Positions 18,127 to 25,693 of a stretch of 38,654 bases of DNA are shown in pieces. Location of the stretch: the NCBI RefSeq assembly GCF_002245535.1, contig NZ_NKCN01000034.1, forward strand, positions 1 through 38,654, given 5' to 3'. The notes under the pieces were generated by a model. The model ran no database searches. It was not told the DNA's origin and saw nothing but the letters and a program-made list of their open reading frames with translations. Position 1 is the first letter of the stretch. Every line of letters begins with the position of its first letter. The position numbers and the translations under genes are program-made. This stretch comes from Mycobacterium lehmannii. Its GTDB lineage: Bacteria; Actinomycetota; Actinomycetes; Mycobacteriales; Mycobacteriaceae.

Positions 18127-18156
18127 TAGTCAGGTACCCTGACGAATATAGTCAGG
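18127..18156. promoter_or_regulatory. MarR-type operator with repeated half-sites
   Basis: A perfect inverted repeat GTCAGG-tac-CCTGAC lies at 18129-18143. The sequence TAGTCAGG occurs at 18127-18134 and again at 18149-18156, 22 bases apart, about two helical turns. The repeats cover the start site and -10 box of the MDMPI gene promoter and lie in the 68-base divergent gap. Confidence 0.68.
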
Positions 18157-18174
18157 ATCCCGTACTAAGGTCAA
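18145..18174 (-). promoter_or_regulatory. promoter of the MDMPI-domain gene
   Basis: On the minus strand TTGACC (18174-18169) and TATATT (18150-18145) are 18 bases apart. The expected start is near 18138, inside the inverted repeat GTCAGG-tac-CCTGAC. Confidence 0.65.
18166..18171 (+). promoter_or_regulatory. marR -10 box, likely leaderless start
   Basis: TAAGGT ends seven bases before the GTG at 18179, with no Shine-Dalgarno sequence. The expected transcription start is on the start codon. It shares bases with the -35 box of the divergent promoter, so the two promoters overlap. Confidence 0.45.
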
Positions 18175-18178
18175 TGGG

Positions 18179-18628
18179 GTGAGCGACTGGGTCAGCACGG
18201 CGACGTTGATGTTCATCGGCCATCGTGCTGCCGAGGCACGCGTCATGGAGGCATTGGTCGCGGCAGGTGCCGACGACATCACGCTCGCGCAGTCCAGGCT
18301 CATGCAGCGCCTTGACCTGCGGCAGGTGAATTCGAGCGGAATGCGGCTTACCGACCTCGCCGAGCAGGCACGCGTGACCAAGCAGACCGCCGGCGCGCTG
18401 ATCGATCAACTGGAGCGGTCCGGTTATGTGGTGCGCACGACGGACCCCACGGATGCGCGCGCTCGACTCGTCACGTTGAGCGACAAGGGCATGGCGGTGT
18501 GCCGGGCCGCGGGCGAGGAGATCGCCAAAGTCGAGGACGAGTGGCGACGCTTCCTCGGTGAGCGCCGGTTTCAGCAACTTCGCGACGCGCTGACGGCACT
18601 GCGCGAGATCACCGACCCCTACCGATGA
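18179..18628 (+). CDS. MarR family transcriptional regulator
   Basis: This 149-residue protein has a winged helix-turn-helix: RLTDLAEQARVTKQTAGALIDQLERSGYVVRTTDPTDARARLVTLSDKG, about residues 56-104. The D-x-R-A-R wing is typical of MarR proteins. Flanking helices would form the dimer interface. It starts at GTG 18179. It is divergent from the MDMPI-domain gene and convergent with rho. The operator between it and the MDMPI gene suggests local autoregulation and control of that gene; the inducer is unknown. Confidence 0.87.
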   Translation: MSDWVSTATLMFIGHRAAEARVMEALVAAGADDITLAQSRLMQRLDLRQVNSSGMRLTDLAEQARVTKQTAGALIDQLERSGYVVRTTDPTDARARLVTLSDKGMAVCRAAGEEIAKVEDEWRRFLGERRFQQLRDALTALREITDPYR

Positions 18629-18632
18629 GCGG

Positions 18633-18677
18633 TTTCGGTGCCGCTCGTCGCGCTCAGCGCAACCGGCGGCACCGAAA
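18633..18677. terminator. bidirectional hairpin between marR and rho
   Basis: A perfect eleven-base stem (TTTCGGTGCCG at 18633-18643 with CGGCACCGAAA at 18667-18677) encloses a smaller GCGC-tca-GCGC hairpin (18650-18660). It sits in the 60-base gap between the converging ends of marR and rho and can serve both strands. No long T-run follows on either side. Confidence 0.65.
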
Positions 18678-18688
18678 TCAGCACGCGG

Positions 18689-20623
18689 TCAGTCGGCGTC
18701 CATCGAGCCCGGAGCGGTCTTGGAGACCTGCACCAAAAACTCGTAGTTGTTCTTGGTCTTGCGCAGCTGGCTCATCAACAGGTCGATCGCCTGGTGCGGA
18801 TCCAGCCCCGACAACACGCGCCGCAGCTTGTGCACGATCGCGAACTCGTCCGGCGACAGCAGCAGCTCATCCTTGCGGGTACCGGACGGATTGACGTCGA
18901 CGGCCGGGAAGACGCGCCGCTCGGCGATCTTGCGGTCGAGCTTGAGCTCGGCGTTGCCGGTGCCCTTGAACTCCTCGAAGATGACCGTGTCACCGGTCGA
19001 CCCGGTCTCCACCATCGCGGTGGCGACGATGGTCAGCGAGCCACCCTCTTCGATGTTTCGGGCCGCACCGAGGAACCGCTTGGGCGGATACAGCGCAGTG
19101 GAGTCGACACCACCGGACAGGATGCGACCCGAGGCCGGCGACGCATTGTTATACGCGCGGCCGAGGCGGGTGATCGAGTCGAGCAGCACGACGACGTCCT
19201 TACCCTGCTCGACGAGCCGCTTGGCCCGCTCGATCGCCAGTTCGGCGGCCTGGGTGTGATCGGACGGCGGCCGGTCGAACGTCGAGGCGATGACCTCGCC
19301 CTTGACCGAGCGCTGCATGTCGGTCACCTCTTCCGGACGCTCGTCGACGAGCACCACCATCAGGTGGCATTCCGGATTGTTGGTGGTGATCGCGTTGGCG
19401 ATGTCCTGGAGGATCGTCGTCTTACCCGCCTTCGGCGGGGACACGATCAGCGCGCGCTGACCCTTGCCGATCGGCATGATCAGGTCGATGACGCGGGTGG
19501 TCAGCTTCTCAGTGTTGGTCTCCAGGCGCAGCCGCTGGTTCGGGTAGAGCGGCGTGAGCTTGTTGAACTCCGGCCGCTTCTTGGCCTCCTCGACCGGCTT
19601 GCCGTTGACGGTGTCCAAACGCACCAGCGGATTGAACTTCTGCCGCGGATTCTTGTCGCCGCCTTCTCCGTCTCGGGGCACGCGCACGGCGCCGGTCACG
19701 GCGTCACCGCGGCGCAGACCGTTCTTGCGCACCATGTTCATCGAGACGTAGACGTCGTTCGGGCCGGCCAGGTAACCGGAGGTGCGTACGAACGCGTAGT
19801 TGTCGAGAACGTCGAGGATGCCGGCAACGGGCTGAACGACGTCGTCCTCGCGCAGTTCGGTGTCGCGGTCACCGCCGCCGTCACCGCCACCGCGCTCACG
19901 ACGCCTGCGGTCCCGGAACCGGCGACCGCGACGACCGCCCCGGCCTTCGCCGTCGTCGTCGTTGTTGCCGCCTCCGCCGCCGCGGTTCTGGCCACCCTGC
20001 TGGTCGCCCTGCTGCTGGTCGCCGTCGGACTTGCTGTCCGACTTGTTGGACTGGTCGCTTTTGTTCGACTGGTCGTTCTGGCGGTCACCCGTCTTGGCGT
20101 CGCCAGCGGCGTTGTCCGATTGGTTACCCGAAGCGTCGGGTGTGCCGGCTCCGCGCGACGCGCCACGACGCTCACGGCGCCGGGGCTGCTGCTCGGCGTC
20201 GGCGTTGGAATTACGGTCGTCGCCGCTCTCGGCGCCCTGCTCGGCGTTCGGAGCCTCCTTGGCGGGTTCGGCGGTCTTGGCTTCGCTGCTCGCGGGAGCC
20301 TCGCCACCGGCGGAAGCCTTTCCGCGGCCGTTCGAATCGCCGCGCCGCTCACGGATGGCGGCGACCAGTTCGCTCTTGCGCATACCGGACGCGCCCTCGA
20401 CGCCGATTTCCTTGGCCAAGGCGCGCAGTTCGGGCAGCACCATGGTCGACAAGGCGCCCCCGCGGTTGCCCGAAGCGACCTCGGCGGTCGGTGCGGTTTC
20501 GGCGGTCGGCGTGGCGTTCGGCGCGTCCGCCGCCGCAGAAGTAGAAGAATCTGAACTCACGGCGTTTGGCAGCTCACCGTTTTCGCTGCTGCCCCCAGCC
20601 GTGATCAGGTCCGTTTCAGTCAC
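18689..20623 (-). CDS. rho: transcription termination factor Rho, with long low-complexity insert
   Basis: This 644-residue protein is an RNA-dependent ATPase hexamer that ends transcription. An N-terminal Rho_N-like helical part is at about 58-93. Residues about 95-258 form a low-complexity insert rich in Gly, Asn, Asp, Gln, Arg and Ser, including tandem SNKSDQ units and Arg/Gly clusters. The RNA-binding domain begins near AGILDVLDNYAFVRTSGYL (267-286). Walker A is PPKAGKTT at 396-403, and VVLLDSITRLGRAYN holds Walker B and arginine-finger segments. The long insert is typical of actinobacterial Rho. The GTG at 20623 has AAAGGA eight bases upstream. The 3' end faces the MarR gene. Confidence 0.97.
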   Translation of the reverse strand: MTETDLITAGGSSENGELPNAVSSDSSTSAAADAPNATPTAETAPTAEVASGNRGGALSTMVLPELRALAKEIGVEGASGMRKSELVAAIRERRGDSNGRGKASAGGEAPASSEAKTAEPAKEAPNAEQGAESGDDRNSNADAEQQPRRRERRGASRGAGTPDASGNQSDNAAGDAKTGDRQNDQSNKSDQSNKSDSKSDGDQQQGDQQGGQNRGGGGGNNDDDGEGRGGRRGRRFRDRRRRERGGGDGGGDRDTELREDDVVQPVAGILDVLDNYAFVRTSGYLAGPNDVYVSMNMVRKNGLRRGDAVTGAVRVPRDGEGGDKNPRQKFNPLVRLDTVNGKPVEEAKKRPEFNKLTPLYPNQRLRLETNTEKLTTRVIDLIMPIGKGQRALIVSPPKAGKTTILQDIANAITTNNPECHLMVVLVDERPEEVTDMQRSVKGEVIASTFDRPPSDHTQAAELAIERAKRLVEQGKDVVVLLDSITRLGRAYNNASPASGRILSGGVDSTALYPPKRFLGAARNIEEGGSLTIVATAMVETGSTGDTVIFEEFKGTGNAELKLDRKIAERRVFPAVDVNPSGTRKDELLLSPDEFAIVHKLRRVLSGLDPHQAIDLLMSQLRKTKNNYEFLVQVSKTAPGSMDAD

Positions 20624-20919
20624 GGATGTCCTTTCTTTCCCTCGCAGAACGAGTCGTGCGGGGATTCGGTGCGATCAGTCGATCCACTGAACGCATGGGC
20701 CCCACCATTGCCCCTGCAACGGTGATGGCCGGGCCTCGCCGGTATACGGCGAACCGTCAATCCACGAGTAGACCACGGGGAAAATGGGTGGTGTCCTATT
20801 GTCGGCGCAGGTAGAGACGCTGCGATTGCCTGACGACAGCGAGAATATCCCGCATCGGGACGGGAAGCAAGAAAGACATGGGTGTCGTGTTGCTCCTGTG
20901 ATTCCTGTTCCGACCGCTT
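20624..20919 (-). promoter_or_regulatory. rho leader and promoter region
   Basis: This 296-base gap between thrB and rho holds a well-spaced candidate promoter on the minus strand: TTGCTT (20870-20865), 17 bases, TATTCT (20847-20842). It would give rho a leader of about 210 bases. The leader contains a perfect hairpin TCGCCG-gtata-CGGCGA (20736-20752, plus-strand sequence). A 27-codon open frame (20879-20796, starting MSFLLPVPMRDIL) also lies here but begins upstream of that promoter, so it would be made only from read-through of the thr operon. Confidence 0.5.
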
Positions 20920-21864
20920 TCAGCGTCGTGCTGCTGCGCCTGACATCCACTTCGCGCCGTCACCAATGGTCATGGGTTTGACGGTGAACCCGTTCGCGGT
21001 ACCGCACTCGAGAGCTTCTGCGGGCAACTCCGGGGACGTGCACAGTGCAAGTACCGACGGACCCGCTCCTGAGAGCACCGCTGCTACGCCGCAACGTCGC
21101 AGGACCCCCAGGTATTCCGCGGAAGCCGGCATGGCCGACGCCCGTTGCGGCTGATGCAGGACGTCTTCGGTCGCGGGCATCAGCAGGTCGGGCCGCGTTG
21201 TCAACGCGACCATCAGCAGGGCGGCTCGGCTCACGTTGAAGCGCGCGTCGGCATGGCTGACCTTCTCCGGTAGGAGCACGCGTGTCTCTGCGGTCGACGA
21301 GCGCTCGTCCGGTATCGCGACGAACAGGCGGATGTCGGGGTGCACCCGGATCGGCGCGGCGTCGAATCGGGGCGCCGACTCCGGTCCTTCGGTCCAGGAC
21401 ACCACGCCGCCGCCCAGCACCGCCGCCGAGGCGTTGTCGGGATGCCCTTCGAACTCCGAGGACAGTTGGACGAGGTCGTGTTCGGAAAGGATCTCCGAAG
21501 AAGTCTGCGCCGCAAGGCCGTTGACGACCGAGAGTCCGCTTACCACCGCTGCCGCCGAGGATCCGAGGCCTCTGGAGTGTGGAATGTCGTTGCGGCAGCG
21601 CACCGTCATGCCGGAAGCGCTGATGTTCAGCGCGTCGAGCCCTCGCCGGATGGCCCGCACCACGAGATGGCTTTCATCCAGCGGCACCTGGCCCCGCCCC
21701 TCGCCTTCGACCTCGACCGTCAGACCGGAATCCGTTGTCTCGACGACGATCTCGTCGTAGAGGCTCAACGCGATACCCAGGCTGTCGAAACCCGGGCCGA
21801 GGTTCGCGCTGGATGCCGCCACCACGGAAGTGGCCCTCAGTCCCGGCGGCAGTACGTGAGTCAC
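20920..21864 (-). CDS. thrB: homoserine kinase
   Basis: This 314-residue GHMP-family kinase phosphorylates L-homoserine for threonine synthesis. The ATP-binding motif PHSRGLGSSAAA is at 95-106. The N-terminal segment ASSANLGPGFDSLGIAL and the C-terminal GAAVLSGAGPSVLAL-like segment (GVAAVLSGAGPSVLAL) are family signatures. The GTG start at 21864 is three bases after thrC. It is the last gene of the argS-lysA-hom-thrC-thrB run. Confidence 0.96.
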   Translation of the reverse strand: MTHVLPPGLRATSVVAASSANLGPGFDSLGIALSLYDEIVVETTDSGLTVEVEGEGRGQVPLDESHLVVRAIRRGLDALNISASGMTVRCRNDIPHSRGLGSSAAAVVSGLSVVNGLAAQTSSEILSEHDLVQLSSEFEGHPDNASAAVLGGGVVSWTEGPESAPRFDAAPIRVHPDIRLFVAIPDERSSTAETRVLLPEKVSHADARFNVSRAALLMVALTTRPDLLMPATEDVLHQPQRASAMPASAEYLGVLRRCGVAAVLSGAGPSVLALCTSPELPAEALECGTANGFTVKPMTIGDGAKWMSGAAARR

Positions 21865-21867
21865 CGG

Positions 21868-22950
21868 CTATCCCAGCCCCAACTGCTCGACGACGGCCAC
21901 GGGATCAACAGGCACCGCGACGACCGACGGCATGCCCTTCAACGCGGTGTCCGGATCCTTGAGCCCGTTGCCCGTCACCGTGCACACGACCGTCGAACCC
22001 TTGGCGACCCAACCGTCTTCGACCGATTTGAGCAGACCGGCGATGCTGGCCGCCGACGCCGGCTCGACGAACACACCCTCGCTGCTGGCCACCACGTGGT
22101 AGGCCTCGAGGATCTCCTCATCGGTGGCGGCCAGGAATCGACCGTCGGACTGCTGCGCTGCGGCCACGGCGGTGGTCCACGATGCGGGCGAGCCGATTCG
22201 GATGGCCGTTGCGATGGTCTCCGGATTCTTGACCGGTTCCCCGTGCACGAGCGGCGCCGCGCCGGACGCCTGCGTGCCGAGCATGCGGGGAAGACGATCC
22301 GAAACACCGTCGCGGTGGTATTCGGTGTAGCCCTTCCAGTAGGCGGTGATGTTGCCGGCGTTGCCCACCGGCAGCGAATGCACATCGGGCGCGACTCCCA
22401 ACGCGTCGACGATCTCGAAGGCCGCGGTCTTCTGTCCTTCGATCCGGTACGGGTTGACGGAGTTGACCAGCGAGATGGTCGGGAAGTCGGCGGTCAGTTT
22501 GCGCGCGAGTTCCAGGCAATCGTCGAAGTTGCCGTCGACCTGGATGATCTTCGCGCCGTGCATGACGGCCTGGGCCAGTTTGCCCATCGCGATCTTGCCC
22601 TGCGGCACCAGCACTGCGCAGGTGATACCCGCTCTGGCCGCATAGGCCGCTGCCGATGCCGATGTGTTGCCCGTCGACGCGCACAGCACCGCCTGCTGGC
22701 CGCGCGCCACTGCCTCGGTCACCGCCATGGTCATGCCGCGGTCCTTGAACGAACCGGTCGGGTTGAGCCCCTCGACCTTGAGATGCACTGTGCACCCGGT
22801 GAGTTCGGACAGCCGCTGCGCGGGCAGCAGCGGGGTCCCACCCTCACGCAGGGTGATCGGCGTCCAGCTGTCCTCGACCGGCAACCGGTCGCGGTACGCG
22901 GCGATCAGGCCGGGCCAGGGCTGGTGAACGGTCTGCGCTGAGGTGTTCAT
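21868..22950 (-). CDS. thrC: threonine synthase
   Basis: This 360-residue PLP enzyme converts O-phosphohomoserine to threonine. The PLP lysine is Lys69 in NPTGSFKDRGM. The Gly-rich phosphate-binding loop is SLPVGNAGNITAY. The start overlaps the hom stop by four bases (ATGA). GAAGGA lies upstream of the ATG inside hom. Confidence 0.97.
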   Translation of the reverse strand: MNTSAQTVHQPWPGLIAAYRDRLPVEDSWTPITLREGGTPLLPAQRLSELTGCTVHLKVEGLNPTGSFKDRGMTMAVTEAVARGQQAVLCASTGNTSASAAAYAARAGITCAVLVPQGKIAMGKLAQAVMHGAKIIQVDGNFDDCLELARKLTADFPTISLVNSVNPYRIEGQKTAAFEIVDALGVAPDVHSLPVGNAGNITAYWKGYTEYHRDGVSDRLPRMLGTQASGAAPLVHGEPVKNPETIATAIRIGSPASWTTAVAAAQQSDGRFLAATDEEILEAYHVVASSEGVFVEPASAASIAGLLKSVEDGWVAKGSTVVCTVTGNGLKDPDTALKGMPSVVAVPVDPVAVVEQLGLG

Positions 22951-24272
22951 TCGGTGGTTCCTTCCATGCGCAGCACGCTGTTGATGCTCTGCACGACATC
23001 GAGGTCGGCCAGCGCTGACACCGTCTCCGACAGTGCCGCGTCGGTGGCCTGATGGGTCACCACCACGATGCGTGCACCGCAGCGCTGACCACCCTCGTCG
23101 ACCATGCCCTCCTGGCGCACCTCGGCGATGCTGACGTCACGTTTACCGAATTCGGCTGCCACAGCGGACAACACGCCGGCGCGATCGGCGACGTTCATGT
23201 TCACGTAGTAACGAGTGGGGATGAAGCCGATCGGCGCGATCGGCAACTTGGCGTATTTCGATTCGCGCGGTCCGCGGCCGCCCTGCACGCGGTTGCGGGC
23301 CGCCATCACGAGGTCACCCATCACGGCTGAGGCCGTCGGTGCGCCACCGGCGCCCTGCCCGTAGAACATCAGACGGCCAGCGGCCTCGGCCTCGACCACC
23401 ACGGCGTTGAACGCTCCGTTGACGGCGGCCAGCGGATGATCCAGCGGCACCAGCGCCGGGTACACCCGCGCCGAAACCCGTTGCTGGCCCTCATCGCTGG
23501 TGAGCCGCTCGCAGATGGCCAGAAGTTTGATGGTGCAGCCGAGCGCCTTGGCCGATTCGAAGTCGACGCTGCTGACCTTGGTGATGCCCTCGCGGTACAC
23601 GTCGTTGGAGCTGACGCGGGTGTGAAAGGCGATCGAGGCCAGGATCGCCGCCTTCGCCGCGGCGTCGTATCCCTCGACATCGGCCGTCGGGTCGGCCTCC
23701 GCGTAGCCGAGCGCGCTCGCGTCGGCCAGCGCGCTGGCGTAGTCGGCGCCCGTGCTGTCCATCTCCGAGAGGATGTAGTTGGTGGTGCCGTTGACGATGC
23801 CCGCCACTCGGACCACCGAGTCCCCCGCCAGCGACTGGGTCAAGGGCCGGATCACGGGGATCGCGCCGGCGACCGAGGCCTCGAAATACAGGTCGACCCG
23901 GGCGTTCTCGGCCGCCTGGGCCAACTCCCCCGTGGACACCGCCATCAGCGCCTTGTTCGCGGTGACCACGGACTTGCCCTGCTCCAGAGCGGCCAGGATC
24001 GCTTTGCGGGCCGGTTCCACGGGCCCCATCAACTCGACGACGATGTCGACGTCGTCGCGGGAGACGAGTTCTTCGATGTTGTCGGTGAGCTTGTCGATGG
24101 AGATTCCGCGGTCGTCGGCCACCCGACGGACGCCGACGCCGCGCAGCACCAACGGCGCGCCGATGCGCGCAGCAAGGTCGTCGGCGCTCTGCTCGATGAT
24201 GCGCACCACCTGGCTGCCGACGTTTCCAAAGCCGAGGACCGCTACGCCGATGGGCTTTTGCGAGTCAGTCAT
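22947..24272 (-). CDS. hom: homoserine dehydrogenase
   Basis: This 441-residue enzyme reduces aspartate semialdehyde to homoserine, the branch point to Thr, Met and Ile. The NAD(P)-binding motif GFGNVG is at 14-19. SVVTANKALMA holds the conserved Lys, and the catalytic domain includes GIVNGTTNYILSEM and GYAEADPTADVEGYDAAAK. The C-terminal part from about residue 360 (YYVNMNVADRAGVLSAVAAEFGKRDVSI) is an ACT domain, so feedback inhibition by threonine is likely. GAGGT lies before the ATG. It starts two bases after lysA. Confidence 0.97.
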   Translation of the reverse strand: MTDSQKPIGVAVLGFGNVGSQVVRIIEQSADDLAARIGAPLVLRGVGVRRVADDRGISIDKLTDNIEELVSRDDVDIVVELMGPVEPARKAILAALEQGKSVVTANKALMAVSTGELAQAAENARVDLYFEASVAGAIPVIRPLTQSLAGDSVVRVAGIVNGTTNYILSEMDSTGADYASALADASALGYAEADPTADVEGYDAAAKAAILASIAFHTRVSSNDVYREGITKVSSVDFESAKALGCTIKLLAICERLTSDEGQQRVSARVYPALVPLDHPLAAVNGAFNAVVVEAEAAGRLMFYGQGAGGAPTASAVMGDLVMAARNRVQGGRGPRESKYAKLPIAPIGFIPTRYYVNMNVADRAGVLSAVAAEFGKRDVSIAEVRQEGMVDEGGQRCGARIVVVTHQATDAALSETVSALADLDVVQSINSVLRMEGTTE

Positions 24273-24274
24273 CG

Positions 24275-25693
24275 TTACCTCACTTCCAGACTCAATAGAT
24301 CGTCGACCGTCTCCCGGCGCAGGATCAGGCGGGCTCGCCCGTCGCGCACGGCCACCACGGCGGGACGGCCGATCAGGTTGTAACGGCTCGACATCGAATA
24401 GCAGTAAGCTCCGGTCGCCGCGACTCCCAGCAGGTCGCCGGGCCGGATATCGTCGGGCACCCAGGTGTCACGGACGACGATATCGCCGCTCTCACAGTGC
24501 TTTCCGACGATACGACCGATTGTGGGCGCGGCGTCCGTGTTGCGTGATATCAGCCGTGCGTCGTATTCCGCGCCGTAGAGCGACGTGCGGATGTTGTCGC
24601 TCATACCGCCGTCCACGCTGACGTAGCGGCGATGCGCGGTCGGGCTCACGGCGACATCCTTGACGGTGCCGACCTCGTAGAGCGTGATCGTGCCGGGACC
24701 CGCGATGGCCCGACCGGGCTCGACGACCAACCGTGGAGTGGGTAGCCCGACGGCGGCCGACTCGTCGCGCACGATCGCAGTCAGCTTGGCCGCCAGGTCG
24801 GCGATCGGTGGTGGATCGTCCTGGGGCAGATACGAGATACCCAGGCCGCCGCCCAGGTCGACGATCGACATCTGCGAGGTCTTGTCGACGCCGAACTCGG
24901 CGACCACGTCGCGAAGGAACCCGATCACTCGATGGGCAGCGATCTCGAACCCGGCGACGTCGAAGATCTGAGATCCGATATGGCTGTGCAGACCCTTGAG
25001 GCGCAGGTGATCTGCCTCGAACACCCGCCGTACGGCATCCATGGCGGCACCCGAAGCCAGTGAGAGCCCGAACTTCTGGTCCTCGTGCGCCGTCGAGATG
25101 AACTCGTGCGTGTGTGCCTCGACGCCGACCGTGACGCGGACCAGAACGTCCTGGACCACGCCCGCGGCGCCGGCGATCCGGTCGAGGCGGTCGATCTCGA
25201 TCATCGAGTCGACCACCACGTGCTCGATACCGGCCTTGACGGCCGCGGTCAGCTCGGCGACCGATTTATTGTTGCCGTGCAACGCGATCCGCTCGGCGGG
25301 GAAACCACCGGCCAGCGCGACGGCCATCTCACCCCCGCTGGCCACGTCGAGCGAGAGGCCTTCTTCGGCGATCCAGCGGGCCACCTCGGTGCACATGAAC
25401 GCCTTAGCGGCGTAGCGGACGTTGTCGCCCCCACCGAACGCCGCGGCGATCTCGCGGCAGCGCGACCGGAAGTCGTCCTCGTCGACGACGAATGTCGGCG
25501 TGCCGAACTCTGCGGCGATGTCGGTGACCGGCACACCGCCGATCGACACCAGACCGTCGTCATCGCGAACAGTGCTGCGGGGCCACACATTCGGCGCCAA
25601 CAACAGAAGCTCAGACGGCGACTGCGGGCGCGGCGGAGCACCACCGTGGTGGATCTCTTCGGCGTGCCGGGGGCCGGCGGGATGGGCGATCAC
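24275..25693 (-). CDS. lysA: diaminopimelate decarboxylase
   Basis: This 472-residue PLP fold III enzyme decarboxylates meso-diaminopimelate to lysine. PLP Lys97 is in VRYAAKAFM. The HSHIGSQIFD and GGGLGISY loops and the GKHCESGDI cysteine motif are present. The GTG at 25693 overlaps the argS stop by four bases (GTGA). This gives about 25 more N-terminal residues than the M. tuberculosis protein as I recall it; the extra part (HPAGPRHAEEIHHGG) resembles that of fast-growing mycobacteria, so I keep the long start. Confidence 0.95.
   Translation of the reverse strand: MIAHPAGPRHAEEIHHGGAPPRPQSPSELLLLAPNVWPRSTVRDDDGLVSIGGVPVTDIAAEFGTPTFVVDEDDFRSRCREIAAAFGGGDNVRYAAKAFMCTEVARWIAEEGLSLDVASGGEMAVALAGGFPAERIALHGNNKSVAELTAAVKAGIEHVVVDSMIEIDRLDRIAGAAGVVQDVLVRVTVGVEAHTHEFISTAHEDQKFGLSLASGAAMDAVRRVFEADHLRLKGLHSHIGSQIFDVAGFEIAAHRVIGFLRDVVAEFGVDKTSQMSIVDLGGGLGISYLPQDDPPPIADLAAKLTAIVRDESAAVGLPTPRLVVEPGRAIAGPGTITLYEVGTVKDVAVSPTAHRRYVSVDGGMSDNIRTSLYGAEYDARLISRNTDAAPTIGRIVGKHCESGDIVVRDTWVPDDIRPGDLLGVAATGAYCYSMSSRYNLIGRPAVVAVRDGRARLILRRETVDDLLSLEVR

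Noticed and set aside
18638..20554. A 638-codon open frame on the plus strand opposite rho with hydrophobic Val/Ala/Leu stretches
   Set aside because: The apparent membrane segments are the reverse complement of the Gly/Asn/Asp-rich codons of the Rho insert.
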